Positions 16,663-25,982 of a stretch of DNA of 64,000 bases are shown in pieces. Each line of letters opens with the position of its first letter. The first letter of the stretch is position 1. This DNA comes from Hymenobacter ginkgonis. Lineage in GTDB: Bacteria > Bacteroidota > Bacteroidia > Cytophagales > Hymenobacteraceae. Below the pieces are notes generated by a model. The model made no database searches and was not told the DNA's origin. It worked only from the letters and a program-made list of their open reading frames with translations. Location of the stretch: NCBI RefSeq assembly GCF_009755225.1, contig NZ_WQKZ01000003.1, positions 186,001 to 250,000 of the forward strand. Direction: 5' to 3'. A program made the position numbers and the translations under genes.

Positions 16663-17340
16663 TTACGCCGCTGCACCGCCGCTCAAAAAACTAGTGGCTG
16701 CCTGGCGATGAGCCTGAAGCTCGGCCAAAGCGGCTGACTGCGCCAACTCGTAAGACGCCAGCGCGGCCTGCGTTTTTTGGCGCTCGGTGGCTAGCTGCTG
16801 CTGGGTGTCGGCTAGCTGCTGCTGCTTGGCTTGCAGCTGCTGGCTGAGGGCAGCCAGGTCGGCGGCCAATTGGCGCTCTTTTTCTGTCAGCTGCATCACT
16901 ACGCCGGGCGCCCCGTTGCCCACGGCTTCACCCATTTTTTCGCGGTGGCGGGCCAGCACTTTGTCGCGGTCGGTGGCCAGGGCTGCTTCAAACTCGCCAG
17001 CCGACGCTAGCAATGCAGGCACCGTCGAGCCATTCACAGCACTGAAGGCGTTGAAGGCCGTTTGGTAAAGCAGCGGGCCGCTCAGGCCGGCGGCGGCCAT
17101 GCTTTTCACCATCTTCATATAAGCCGCGAAGTCTTTGCCATCACCGGCCAGCAGGCTAGCCATGTGGTCGAGGTGCCGCTGCTCGGCCTGCCCCGGCGCC
17201 GGGGAGGTAGGCCGGGCAGCGGCATTGCTTGGCTGAGCAGAGGGTAGGGGGCTGCCCGCCGTTTTGGCGGGTGCTCCGGTCGGGTCAGGCTCCACAAAAA
17301 AGCCTTTGGCAGCCTTGGCGAGGTTATCGAAAATTTCCAT
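16663..17340 (-). CDS. Hypothetical coiled-coil protein
   Basis: 225 residues. A short start (MEIFDNLAKAAKGFFVEPDP) leads into a Pro/Ala/Ser linker (18-50), a helical middle (HLDHMASLLAGDGKDFAAYM, FSAVNGSTVPALLASAGEFE), and a long Gln/Ala/Leu coiled coil (about 130-205; LTEKERQLAADLAALSQQ, LQAKQQQLADTQQQLATER). No signal peptide or membrane segment, so probably cytosolic and oligomeric. I do not recognise a family. Hairpin F lies upstream, between it and the peptidase gene. Confidence 0.7.
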   Translation of the reverse strand: MEIFDNLAKAAKGFFVEPDPTGAPAKTAGSPLPSAQPSNAAARPTSPAPGQAEQRHLDHMASLLAGDGKDFAAYMKMVKSMAAAGLSGPLLYQTAFNAFSAVNGSTVPALLASAGEFEAALATDRDKVLARHREKMGEAVGNGAPGVVMQLTEKERQLAADLAALSQQLQAKQQQLADTQQQLATERQKTQAALASYELAQSAALAELQAHRQAATSFLSGGAAA

Positions 17341-17460
17341 GACGGTAGAAGTAGCAGCGGGCCCGGTGGGCCACGCAGTGCAATAGCTTCATCGCCAAGA
17401 GGGGGGTAGGCATTACAGCCGAACGTAAATTATTCGGCAATAGATTAGGTAGTGAAGTCA

Positions 17461-17555
17461 AAAAAGCACGTCCTGCTGCCGAAAGGAAATACCTCTATCA
17501 CCTCGTTTAACGGTGCGGTAGAGATATTTCCTTTCGGTAGCAAGACGTGCTTTTT
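17461..17555. repeat. Long intergenic hairpin, ACGTC/TGCTGA family, copy F
   Basis: Arms of about 41 bases, outer end AAAAAGCACGTCCTGCTGCC. The five differences between arms are all transitions that still allow G-U pairing in RNA. It lies in the gap after the M61 peptidase stop. Confidence 0.9.
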
Positions 17556-17569
17556 ATGTTTCAGGCCTC

Positions 17570-19777
17570 TTACTTGATAGGAGTAGGCGCGGCAGTGGTA
17601 GCCGTAGCCGCGAGCCAAGCGGCGCGCTGCTCCTTTTGGGCAGTGGTGGCCGTCATCTTCTCGACGGTCTCCATGGGCTGCACCTGAATGTTGGTGTCCT
17701 CGGTGAGCACCACTTGGGTAGTGCGCTCTACGCCAGCACGGTTGCGCACCTTTACAGGTACGAGGTCGGCGGGCGTGTGGCGACGCATAATAGCTTCGAG
17801 GGTGGCCATGTTGTCGATTTTCTCGCCGTCGAGCATCACTATCTGGTCACCACGGTCGATGCCAGCCTTATAGAGGCCCGAGCCGATGGTAGTGTTGTGC
17901 GATAAGATGCAGCGGTCCTCTTCGTCGAACTCTACCTGGCGGGGTAGGGCGGCGGCGAGTGCCTTCACGGGCACCACCGCCAGGCCCATCGTGCCCAGGT
18001 TTTCGGCAAAGCGCGGCGTTTCGTGGCCGTAGATGTAGCGCCGGAAGAAGTTGCCAGCGAAGGCCGTATCCTTAGCTACCGTGCCCAGCACGCGCTGCAA
18101 ATCGGCCACCGTGTAGCCTTTTACCGGGGCCAGAGCGGGCGTCTGTGGCTTGCCAAACTCCTGCCACATAGCCTGCATGTACTTATCGAGCGAAGTGTGG
18201 AAGCGCTGGCGCAGCTGCAAATCGAGCACGAGTGCTAAGCCCGCGCCCTGGATGTAGTATGAGAGGTAGGTGTTGTTGCGGTTGGTAGGGTCCACCGACA
18301 CGGCGGCGTCTACGAAGCCCGCTTGGCGGCTCATGTCTACGGCCGAGGCGTAGCGGGCGCCCGGCGAGTTGATGCGGGCATTCACCCACGAACTCACTTT
18401 GTTGTAAAACTGCTCATCGGTGTAGAAGCCCGCCCGGCGCAGCACCAATTCGCCATAGTATTGCGTGAAGCCTTCGCCAAACCAAAGCGCGTCGCTCATA
18501 TTAACGCGCTGAAAGTCAAATGGCTCTAAGCCCTGCGAGCGAATGCGTTCGGTATTGTAAGCGTGAAAAAACTCGTGCGATACGGTGCCTAGGTTGCGTA
18601 GGCCGCCCTCTTCGCGCAGGGGTAAGGGGCTAGTGAGCGAAGTCGAGTTGCGGTGTTCCATACCGTCGCCGCTGGCCTGGGGTAGGTAGTCAGCCAAGAA
18701 GGTGTAGCGGTTGAAATCGAACTGCGGAAACTCGCCGCCGTACACACCAGCCGATTCGCGCACCACTTTTTGCGTCTTCTTCACGAAAGCATCAACCTCG
18801 CTCACCGGCCCCGAATAATAGGTCGCCATCTCAAAATTGCGGCCCCCGTCCTGCCACGTATGCAGGATTTGGGGCGCCCCAAGCACGATGGGGCTGTCCA
18901 TGAAATACTGCAGGTTAGGGGCAGTAAAAGTCGTTTTATCGTCGCCAGCGGCTCGTAGTTGGGTAGCTACTTTCCAGGTGGCGGGCAATTCAAATTTCAC
19001 TTCGGCTGCCCGGCTTTCCAGCCCCTGCACGTAGCAGAAAGTAGCCGGTATATTGAGGTGAGCATGTTGCTGGTCGATACCCGAAAAAGTACCGTCCGTA
19101 AGGTCGCCATACAGCGTGTAGTCAAATTTAATAATGCCATCGGCACCCGGAGTTATTTCCCAAGAATAAGGGTCGGGGCGATTGACAGCCAGTAGCTTAC
19201 CGTTGGTGTCGGTAGCTACCGCATAATAAACATTTTTAATAAAATCGTGCAGCGCGTAGCGGCCCGGCGACGACCGCGCCATGCGCACAACCGCCTTTTG
19301 GCCAGGGGGCAAACCCGCAAACGTGGCCGCAATACGTGCCTCGTGGTGCACCGCATTGGGGAAGGAAACCGTGTAGTGCACGGCCGGCCCAAGGGCGGCG
19401 GGCGCCACCGGCGTGGGCTTGGGGGGCGCTTCTACGGTGGCCGTAACTGGTGCTTCGGCTGGTGCTACTACTACCGCCGGTGCCGGCTTAGCAGCAGGCG
19501 CCACCACTGGCTTAGCCACCACGGGTTTAGCTATAGCTGGCTTAGCGGCGGCTGGTTTAGTTACTAACGGTTTAGCAGCTGTCACTGGCTTGGCCAGGGC
19601 AGGTTTAGCTACTGCCGGCTTAGCGGTGACTGGCTTAACTACGGCAGCCTTACTGGCCACTGGTTTGGCCACAGCCGCCTTGGTAGCAGGAGGGGTAGCA
19701 GTTTGCGCAGTAGCTAGGTTAGGTAATAATAAGGTTCCTACCGCACCTAAAAGGGATTTGCGGAAAAGTTTTTTCAT
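17570..19777 (-). CDS. M61 family metallopeptidase with PDZ domain and K-P-A linker
   Basis: 735 residues. A signal peptide (about residues 1-25) is followed by an unusual Lys/Pro/Ala/Val repeat linker (about 29-120), the M61 N-terminal beta domain (VHYTVSFPNAVHHEARIAAT), the catalytic domain with HEFFH zinc motif in GTVSHEFFHAYNTERI and third-ligand Glu in WFGEGFTQYY, then a PDZ-like domain (GSGLYKAGIDRGDQIVMLDG, VKVRNRAGVERTTQVVL). M61 enzymes are glycyl aminopeptidases or related exported peptidases. The linker is far longer than in typical relatives and is built of repeated KPAVAKP-like units, suggesting a spacer across the periplasm or cell wall. Transcribed alone. Confidence 0.9.
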   Translation of the reverse strand: MKKLFRKSLLGAVGTLLLPNLATAQTATPPATKAAVAKPVASKAAVVKPVTAKPAVAKPALAKPVTAAKPLVTKPAAAKPAIAKPVVAKPVVAPAAKPAPAVVVAPAEAPVTATVEAPPKPTPVAPAALGPAVHYTVSFPNAVHHEARIAATFAGLPPGQKAVVRMARSSPGRYALHDFIKNVYYAVATDTNGKLLAVNRPDPYSWEITPGADGIIKFDYTLYGDLTDGTFSGIDQQHAHLNIPATFCYVQGLESRAAEVKFELPATWKVATQLRAAGDDKTTFTAPNLQYFMDSPIVLGAPQILHTWQDGGRNFEMATYYSGPVSEVDAFVKKTQKVVRESAGVYGGEFPQFDFNRYTFLADYLPQASGDGMEHRNSTSLTSPLPLREEGGLRNLGTVSHEFFHAYNTERIRSQGLEPFDFQRVNMSDALWFGEGFTQYYGELVLRRAGFYTDEQFYNKVSSWVNARINSPGARYASAVDMSRQAGFVDAAVSVDPTNRNNTYLSYYIQGAGLALVLDLQLRQRFHTSLDKYMQAMWQEFGKPQTPALAPVKGYTVADLQRVLGTVAKDTAFAGNFFRRYIYGHETPRFAENLGTMGLAVVPVKALAAALPRQVEFDEEDRCILSHNTTIGSGLYKAGIDRGDQIVMLDGEKIDNMATLEAIMRRHTPADLVPVKVRNRAGVERTTQVVLTEDTNIQVQPMETVEKMTATTAQKEQRAAWLAATATTAAPTPIK

Positions 19778-19939
19778 AAAAAGTAACAGGATAATACCAA
19801 TTGCCTATCTTTTTTAAAATAGCCCTGAGTGGAGCAGTGCAAAGTAACTAAATAATTGCATCAGCTGGCGCTTTTGGCCCTCATAAATACGCGAATGCCC
19901 TTCCCGCGCGTCTAGGACCAAGCTGTTAAGCGCCATGAT

Positions 19940-20608
19940 TTAGTGCAGAACGAGTGCGTCAATCGCATTTGCAAAAAAGGATTTTTTCCAGATAGAACGT
20001 AATCCCAAGCTAGCCAGCTCAGCCGGCCACGGGGGCATTCGCTGCACTTGCAGCCCCACCAGCAAACCAAAAAACCGGTACATGGCTTGTATCAGCCAAA
20101 GCCGCCAGCCGCTTTGCGCTGGTCGAAAGTCGGTTACTAGCCAGGGTGCGCTCGGCTGGCGAGCGGCCTGCAAGCGAGCCAGCGCACCTGGCAAAGCTTC
20201 GGCGGTGAAGCAATCGAGGACGAAAAAAGTAATAAGCACATCGAACTGCTCGCCCGGCTGCAAGGCGGCTTCGCTGCCCCGGCGCAGCTCAACAGCCGCG
20301 CCGGGCGGTGCAGGCTGCCGCCGCAGTCGTGCCCGCGTACGAGCCAGCATTTCGGCCGAGACTTCTAGGTAGAGTACCTGGGCCGTGGGCTGATGCCGCC
20401 ACAACTCGCTGAGTACCCAGCCCGCACCGCCGCCCAGCACCAGCACCCGTAGGGGGGTAGGGCTGGGCGGCAGCCCCGCCACAAGGGCCGCTCGCTGCGC
20501 CCGCCGCAGTGCCCCGCCAAATGCCAGCCCCGCCAACAAGTCGTAGAAACGAGCCACTCGGCCGAAGTCGGCCTCTGGCGGGAAGGTTTGCGGAGGAGAA
20601 ACGGCCAT
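19940..20608 (-). CDS. Class I SAM-dependent methyltransferase
   Basis: 222 residues. The glycine-rich SAM loop reads VLVLGGGAGWVLSELW, the acidic end of strand 2 is YLEVSAEML, and strand 4 is FDVLITFFVLDCFTAEALP. The N-terminal DFGRVARFYDLLAGLAFGG resembles UbiE/COQ5-like enzymes. The substrate is unknown; there is no quinone gene nearby to argue for MenG. The ATG at 20608 follows a TTG two codons upstream. Transcribed alone. Confidence 0.8.
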   Translation of the reverse strand: MAVSPPQTFPPEADFGRVARFYDLLAGLAFGGALRRAQRAALVAGLPPSPTPLRVLVLGGGAGWVLSELWRHQPTAQVLYLEVSAEMLARTRARLRRQPAPPGAAVELRRGSEAALQPGEQFDVLITFFVLDCFTAEALPGALARLQAARQPSAPWLVTDFRPAQSGWRLWLIQAMYRFFGLLVGLQVQRMPPWPAELASLGLRSIWKKSFFANAIDALVLH

Positions 20609-20793
20609 AACCAACAGAAAAGCTAAAAAGCAGGCTAATTTCCGTTTGAACCTAGCTATTACTAACTAAGCCAGATTTATTTTGTGAAAAACGGCAGCTG
20701 CAAGTAGCTGAGAGACAATTTTCCGGCTGCGTGTAGTGCCTCAGGACAGCAAAAAAAACGGGGCTACGCTTGCGAGATGCTATGCAAGGAGGC

Positions 20794-20801
20794 TATCTTT
20801 G
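20794..20801 (+). promoter_or_regulatory. tRNA-Leu promoter, -7 box TATCTTTG
   Basis: An exact TAnnTTTG match with a TTG at 20770-20772, 21 bases upstream, the spacing expected of the -33 element. It ends about 50 bases before the tRNA. Confidence 0.65.
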
Positions 20802-20852
20802 TACCATCAAAAGCCACCACCGACCGGGTGGAGCGGTTTTTGAACTTCGTTT

Positions 20853-20934
20853 GCGCTTGTGGCGAAATTGGTAGACGCGCTGTCTTCAGGCGGCAGTTCC
20901 GCAAGGTGTGAGAGTTCGAGTCTCTCCGAGCGCA
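20853..20934 (+). tRNA. tRNA-Leu (anticodon CAG)
   Basis: The cloverleaf is readable: acceptor GCGCTTG paired with CGAGCGC (one wobble) and discriminator A; D-arm GGCGAAATTGGTAGACGC; anticodon arm CTGTC-TTCAGGC-GGCAG with anticodon CAG; a long variable arm; T-arm GAGAG-TTCGAGT-CTCTC. The long variable arm is class II, as expected of leucine. The CCA end is not encoded. It is followed by a strong terminator. Confidence 0.97.
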
Positions 20935-20949
20935 CGAGTACAATAAGAG

Positions 20950-20978
20950 CCAGCCCCATGTGGGGCTGGCTTTTTTGT
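20950..20978 (+). terminator. Terminator after tRNA-Leu
   Basis: AGCCAGCCCC pairs with GGGGCTGGCT across a four-base ATGT loop and is followed by TTTTT. Confidence 0.9.
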
Positions 20979-21064
20979 TTTCAATTTTGTTGAAATAGAA
21001 GCCAGACAGCCAATCCTGAAGAAATTCCGTTCAACGTTTTTTCTCCTTTCCGAAAAGCCTCGAT

Positions 21065-21796
21065 ATGCCCGCGCCCGCTGCTCCGCCCAACCAGTCCAGC
21101 TCCTCGACCCGCCAAGCTGAGCTAGCCGGTTTGCTTACTACGGAGGTCGTTTTTGGGGGCGTATTATTCTTAGTAGCGTTCGCCTTGTTTTTCTACTTGA
21201 TTCGGGTAGTTTTTCAAGAGCATTCACAAGTGTTTGATAACTGGGGTTTTGCGCAAATGGACCGCCTGCGGGCCGCGCATCCTGGCTTGCGGTGGTGGAT
21301 ACAAAACGTACTTACCTGGTTTGGGTCGGTGTGGTTTTTTGTGCCGGCCAGCTTGCTTACGCCGCTGGTGCTGCACCGACGCGGCCTCAGCCGCTACGCC
21401 ATCGAATTGCTGGCTTCTATGGGCGGAGGCTTGGCGCTCAATGAGTTGCTGAAAGCATATTTCCACCGCGACCGGCCTACCACGGCCCTTATTCACCAGT
21501 ACGGTCTGAGCTTTCCCAGTGGGCATGCTATGATGAGCATGGCTTTTTATGGGTGCTTGGCTTGGCTGGCCGTGCAGCACGGCCGGCACTGGGGCTGGGC
21601 GGCGGCGCTGGTGTGTTTCGCTGTGCTGATTGGCCTCACGCGGGTGTTTTTGCACGTGCACTACCCCACCGATGTGCTGGCTGGTTTTGCTGGGGGCGCA
21701 GCGTGGCTAGTACTGCTGCGCACGGGCATCCGGCTGTTTTGGAAAGAGAAAAAGGTGGTCAATACCAACGAATCGGGCACTAACGTGACCGAGTAA
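21065..21796 (+). CDS. PAP2 family phosphatase, membrane protein
   Basis: 243 residues with about five to six hydrophobic helices. All three PAP2 motifs are intact: KAYFHRDRP (KX6RP), SFPSGHAMM (PSGH), and TRVFLHVHYPTD (SRX5HX3D variant with Thr for Ser). It should dephosphorylate a lipid phosphate such as undecaprenyl diphosphate or phosphatidate at the periplasmic face. Transcribed alone; a hairpin containing two GGGGGGTAGGG motifs head to head follows. Confidence 0.92.
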   Translation: MPAPAAPPNQSSSSTRQAELAGLLTTEVVFGGVLFLVAFALFFYLIRVVFQEHSQVFDNWGFAQMDRLRAAHPGLRWWIQNVLTWFGSVWFFVPASLLTPLVLHRRGLSRYAIELLASMGGGLALNELLKAYFHRDRPTTALIHQYGLSFPSGHAMMSMAFYGCLAWLAVQHGRHWGWAAALVCFAVLIGLTRVFLHVHYPTDVLAGFAGGAAWLVLLRTGIRLFWKEKKVVNTNESGTNVTE

Positions 21797-21832
21797 ACGG
21801 CCGGGCCTGTTGCCAACAACGAAAGTATCGGA

Positions 21833-21877
21833 CGCAAACGGGGGGTAGGGAGCGGTCGCTCCCTACCCCCCGTTTTG
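21833..21877. terminator. Bidirectional hairpin built from GGGGGGTAGGG motifs
   Basis: GCAAACGGGGGGTAGGGAGCG is mirrored by its complement after a two-base turn, with one extra T on the right. It separates the convergent PAP2 and GAF genes. Each arm contains the octamer that is abundant through the whole window. Confidence 0.8.
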
Positions 21878-21891
21878 CAATTAGGTTGTGA

Positions 21892-24282
21892 CTACAGTTT
21901 CACGGCTACGCGCAGGGCCAGCAGGCCTTTCACGCCTTGCAATTCTTCTAGTTCTAGCTCCTCAATGCCGGGCTCCAGCAGGTTGCGGTCTTGCAGGTAA
22001 TCAATGTACTCGAGGTATTCGGTAGCCTCGCGGGGCTGGGCATACACCAGTGCTAGCTGGCCGGGCTGGGTCAGGCGCTCGCCGGTACCGAGCACGGTGG
22101 CTTTGTCGATACGCTTCTTAATTATCTCGTAGCGAATGTTATACGCTCCATCGACGTCGAACTGGCGTTCGTCTTGTCGGAAGCGAATGCTCAGGGGCTG
22201 CGAATGCACCAAAATCAGCTGCGTAGTGTCGAGCGGTACCGAAAGCGTGGCCTTGAGGATATGAGTGCGGCGCGTGATTTCGACCATCACCAGCAATTGC
22301 CACAGGCGCAAGTTTTTCAGAAAAACCAGGTCAAACGGCTTGCCCTGCACCAGGCTACCCCCCACGTAAATGTTGTGCTCGACACCATCGGTTTTAAGGC
22401 GCTGGAAGTAGTGCGGAAACATGAGCTGCGCCTTGGCTTCTTCCTCGTCGAGGTAGTCGCTGATGGTATCGTTGATGCGCGTAACGCTTTCTTCAAAGTC
22501 GCGGCGGCGGTGGTAGAGAATGCCCAGGCGCGGGTCAATCTGCTGCCAGTAGGCGGCGATGGTGGGGCGTAGCTCTACGTTGTTTTGGGCCAAATACTCA
22601 AACAGAGGCTCGACTTCGGTGCGCAGCGAGTCGTAAATACTTACCTCATCGCCACTGATGATGCCCTGGCGCAGGCGCCGCAAGTTCTTAGTTACGTAGA
22701 ACTTAAGTTCATCTAGAATGGGTAGCTGCTGAAAATCGGACGCCTTTTTGAGCACTCGGTTGGCCAGGGTTAGGTGCTCGATGAGGTCGCCCTGCACGGC
22801 TTCGTTGCGGGCCATGCTGCTGCCCCGAATGTCGCAGGAGCCGTGCAGCGGATAGACCTCCTCAAACACAATGGCCTCCATTTCGGCGTTGCGGTTCCCG
22901 TCTTCGTGCTGGGCCAGCAGCCGCCGGGCCGCATCGTTGAAGCGCCATTCCATGGTAGGGTGAATGGCCGTAAACTTCTCTTTGATAACCGATTGAATGC
23001 GGGTTTCTAGGTCCTCCGCATTGCGCTTCACCGCTACCGCAAACAGCGGCACAAACTGGTTCACCAGCTCCATGTCAAACTCGTCGAGGTCGCCCACGCC
23101 GGGCGAGCCCAACTCGAGCAGGCCCACCGTATCGGGGCCGTAGGGCAGTAGCGCCAAAATGGCCGAATGCACGCCCATGCTCAGCATTTGATGGCGCATG
23201 CCCTCGGGCAGGTCGGGCGCGGTGGCTACGTCTTCGAGCACCAGCGGGCGGCGCTCGGCCAGCAGGCGGGCGTAGAGGTGGCGAAAGTCGCCCTCTAGCT
23301 GCTGCCCCTGCATCTGCTTGATGAGAAAGCTGTGGTTAATCTTGCGGCCGAAGTCCACGAAGGCTTTTTTGCGCTCATCATAGGCTGCAATGCCCAGCTG
23401 CAACGCCGGCCGGGCAAACAGCACCCGCAGCTTTTCCTGAATCTGTTCGAGCCGGTCGGAGGCCTGCAACACATCGCGCTCCAGCAAGTCGTACTTCAGT
23501 TCGGATAGTATCTCCTGGGTCGTAACATCCAGCAGGTGAAGCAGGTTGAAACCCTCGAGCACGAAGCGCTCGGGGGGTAGGAATTCCTGCCACAGGTCGA
23601 GGCGGTGGCGGTTACGCAGCAGGTGCTGCACTTGCTCATGGGTCAGCATGGGCTTATCGCCTACCACCCGCACCCGCACAAACGACGAGTCAAAATCTAC
23701 TCCGTAGTGCCGGTACAGCCCAATGCGGTAGTCGGCCACCGTAAAAATGAGGCCGCCCTGGTCGGGTACCTCCGCCCCGTACTCGCGGCTGAGAATCAGC
23801 AGGTAAGCCATGCGCGTCATGCGTTCTTCCAGCATGGGCAGGTCCACGTTCAGCGGCTGCTTAATGGTGCGGTCCTTACCCAGCATCACCTCCGCAAAGC
23901 GAGTGGTGTAGTAGAAGCTCTGCCGCTGAAACGGCGGAATGGCCCCGCTGATACCGGTAGTCGTGGCCGCTGGCGGAAACACGGCCAGCATCAGCGTATC
24001 GACCAGGTCGCGGTGCTCATCCAGGGAATGAATATTGGCCAAGTCGCCCCGGCAATACGTCGCTGCGGCCACCTGCTTGCCAATGGAGCACGCCAGCCGG
24101 GCTACCCCAGGGTTGGCATCGTGCTCACGCTCATGCCAATAGCTAATGAGTGGCTCCAGGCTAAGACGCGTCACAAACGGAAAGCCCACGTGGTGGCTAC
24201 CGGGCGGGGTAGGCTCGGGGGGAACGAGGGGCAGGGCTGCGGTGGCAGCGGCCGAGGGCAATAACGTATCAGGAGCGAGCAT
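21892..24282 (-). CDS. Large GAF domain protein, function unknown
   Basis: 796 residues. A GAF-like region is visible around residues 300-450 (FRHLYARLLAERRPLVLEDV, LPEGMRHQMLSMGVHSAILALLPYGPDTVGLLELGSP is the classic second half in parts). There is no kinase, cyclase, EAL or output motif that I can see. The N-terminal 290 residues and the C-terminal 330 (IDPRLGILYHRRRDFEESVT, LRLWQLLVMVEITRRTHILK) are unassigned and mostly alpha-helical. No signal peptide or membrane helix, so probably cytosolic. The ATG at 24282 is preferred over a TTG 12 codons upstream. Such long GAF proteins are common in Hymenobacter-type genomes but have no experimental role known to me. Confidence 0.75.
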   Translation of the reverse strand: MLAPDTLLPSAAATAALPLVPPEPTPPGSHHVGFPFVTRLSLEPLISYWHEREHDANPGVARLACSIGKQVAAATYCRGDLANIHSLDEHRDLVDTLMLAVFPPAATTTGISGAIPPFQRQSFYYTTRFAEVMLGKDRTIKQPLNVDLPMLEERMTRMAYLLILSREYGAEVPDQGGLIFTVADYRIGLYRHYGVDFDSSFVRVRVVGDKPMLTHEQVQHLLRNRHRLDLWQEFLPPERFVLEGFNLLHLLDVTTQEILSELKYDLLERDVLQASDRLEQIQEKLRVLFARPALQLGIAAYDERKKAFVDFGRKINHSFLIKQMQGQQLEGDFRHLYARLLAERRPLVLEDVATAPDLPEGMRHQMLSMGVHSAILALLPYGPDTVGLLELGSPGVGDLDEFDMELVNQFVPLFAVAVKRNAEDLETRIQSVIKEKFTAIHPTMEWRFNDAARRLLAQHEDGNRNAEMEAIVFEEVYPLHGSCDIRGSSMARNEAVQGDLIEHLTLANRVLKKASDFQQLPILDELKFYVTKNLRRLRQGIISGDEVSIYDSLRTEVEPLFEYLAQNNVELRPTIAAYWQQIDPRLGILYHRRRDFEESVTRINDTISDYLDEEEAKAQLMFPHYFQRLKTDGVEHNIYVGGSLVQGKPFDLVFLKNLRLWQLLVMVEITRRTHILKATLSVPLDTTQLILVHSQPLSIRFRQDERQFDVDGAYNIRYEIIKKRIDKATVLGTGERLTQPGQLALVYAQPREATEYLEYIDYLQDRNLLEPGIEELELEELQGVKGLLALRVAVKL

Positions 24283-24360
24283 AGGGATAGGGAAGCCCGG
24301 TAGAGTAGGAGCGGCCAAGCCTGTCTTTGCGCAAGTAGCCCAGGGTAAAATTCCTCGGGG

Positions 24361-24942
24361 CTACCTGCGCAGCAAAATGGGCAGGGGTTCGCCACTGCTT
24401 TCAGTAGCATCATAAAACGTCCCGTTGACGGAAACAGTTTTTTTAGTGTTTTGGTAGCAAGTGCAGCAACCGTCTGCATTGTAGCGGCCGCTCAGCGTTA
24501 CGGGGCCGATGGCGAAGCTATACACCGGCCGGGGCGCCAAGCCGCCATTGGCTCGCACGCGCACCGAATCGCCTTTGGGCACTAGCAGCCGGTAGGTGTA
24601 GAGGCTGAGTTTGCTACCGGCCGAGGCCGTGGCGAAGGGGTAGGTATTGCTGAGCACGATGGTAGTACTAGGCAGCTTTACTTGCCGCAGCTGGCGGGCC
24701 AGTATAGAGTCGCTTAGCACGCCGGGCAGCAGCCGAGCCGTATTGACGGGGGTAGTGCTATTGGTGGAGCTGTATTGCACCAGATATACGGTGTCGATGT
24801 CGCTGGGCCGAAACGTGCTTTGGTCGAGTTTAAAGAACAGGGCATCTGCGAGCAGGTCTTGGCAATCGCAGGAATTATTGGCGCAGCAACCAGCCAGCAG
24901 CAAGGCGGGCATAAGCAGCAGAGTGCGCAGGGTATTTTTCAT
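24361..24942 (-). CDS. Hypothetical Cys-rich lipoprotein
   Basis: 193 residues. A clear lipobox ends the signal (MKNTLRTLLLMPALLLAGC), followed by a Cys cluster (CANNSCDCQDLL). The rest looks beta-rich (TVYLVQYSSTNSTTPVNTAR, SLYTYRLLVPKGDSVRVRAN, and YSFAIGPVTLSGRYNADGCC with CTC after it). The paired cysteines at both ends suggest disulphides or metal binding. Function unknown. It lies 78 bases downstream of no shared operon partner other than the next minus-strand lipoprotein gene upstream. Confidence 0.75.
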   Translation of the reverse strand: MKNTLRTLLLMPALLLAGCCANNSCDCQDLLADALFFKLDQSTFRPSDIDTVYLVQYSSTNSTTPVNTARLLPGVLSDSILARQLRQVKLPSTTIVLSNTYPFATASAGSKLSLYTYRLLVPKGDSVRVRANGGLAPRPVYSFAIGPVTLSGRYNADGCCTCYQNTKKTVSVNGTFYDATESSGEPLPILLRR

Positions 24943-25087
24943 GAACTAGCAGCGGAGCGTGGCCCACCCAAACGGCCGGCCTGGCCCTTTTCGCATAAAA
25001 ATACGACAGCCCGGCCGCCTCGCCCGAAGGCAGTAGCGGCCGGGCTGGGCTGCATAAGGAAGGTGCCGAGCTGCCAGCCAGCGGCGT

Positions 25088-25738
25088 TTAGCGGCTGGAG
25101 GTAGGCAGGGTAGGGTTATTGACTTGGCCACCCGCCATCAGCAGGGGGCGCAGGCGGGTGGCCGCCGTGTCGAGCTGCGGGCGAATCTGCCCTAGGGCTT
25201 CGCGCAGCGCCAGTACGTCGGCCAGGCGTGGCGCCTCGGTTTGCGAGTAGCCGTGGTACATGGCCACTTTCACGTTGGAAGTGCCCTTGCCGGTGTAAGT
25301 GCCCAGCAGCTCGCCGCTGGCATTCATCAGTTGCACTTCGGCTTGAATATCGGTTTTATACCATTCTAGCGGAGCGCCGAACACACTGGGAACCAGCATA
25401 GTAAGTACCTGGGCGGCCTGCAAGCTGCGGCCCGTGCGGGTAGTGTGCACCTTCGTGACAACGAGGCGGGCATAGCCATACGTGGCCGTGTCGGTGGGCT
25501 CTACTACGTTGCGTTGCAGCTCGGCTTTGAACATGCGCAGCGGGTCTTCGGGCAAGGCCCCGTCGTTCATGGCCAGGGGGCCTGGGTCGGCCGTGATTTC
25601 CAGCGGCGGCAGGCGCTTGGTGATGACGGCCGTGGGCGTAGCCGAAAAAGTACCTTTTACCGACTTGCAGGCACCTAGGCCGGCCAGTGCCAAGGTGGCC
25701 AGTAAAGCCGTGCGACTAGCAAACAACATATAGCTCAT
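25088..25738 (-). CDS. Hypothetical lipoprotein
   Basis: 216 residues. A signal with lipobox (LATLALAGLGAC) leads to a soluble domain that begins with a short basic strand (VITKRLPPLEIT) and has a mid-domain strand pattern typical of DUF-type outer-membrane lipoproteins (YGYARLVVTKVHTTRTGRSL, DIQAEVQLMNASGELLGTYT, KVAMYHGYSQTEAPRLADVL). Not recognised further. The same-strand lipoprotein gene downstream (24361-24942) may be co-transcribed. Confidence 0.72.
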   Translation of the reverse strand: MSYMLFASRTALLATLALAGLGACKSVKGTFSATPTAVITKRLPPLEITADPGPLAMNDGALPEDPLRMFKAELQRNVVEPTDTATYGYARLVVTKVHTTRTGRSLQAAQVLTMLVPSVFGAPLEWYKTDIQAEVQLMNASGELLGTYTGKGTSNVKVAMYHGYSQTEAPRLADVLALREALGQIRPQLDTAATRLRPLLMAGGQVNNPTLPTSSR

Positions 25739-25982
25739 AAAAATTTAGAAAAAATCGATTTAGTAGAGTGGGACTATAAAAAGAAGTACTTGGTCATTAA
25801 GTAGATATACGGTAATAGTAGCTATTCCGGCAGCTAAGTTACTGCAATTTATCCAATTACCGCGCATCATAATTGCACATAGGCATTATCTAAAAGCCTG
25901 CTGTACTACTAAAACGCTACCCCCCTTTTTGTTTGCAAGCAGCCCGTAATAATTCAACTTTTTATTTTTTCCTACCCCCGGT

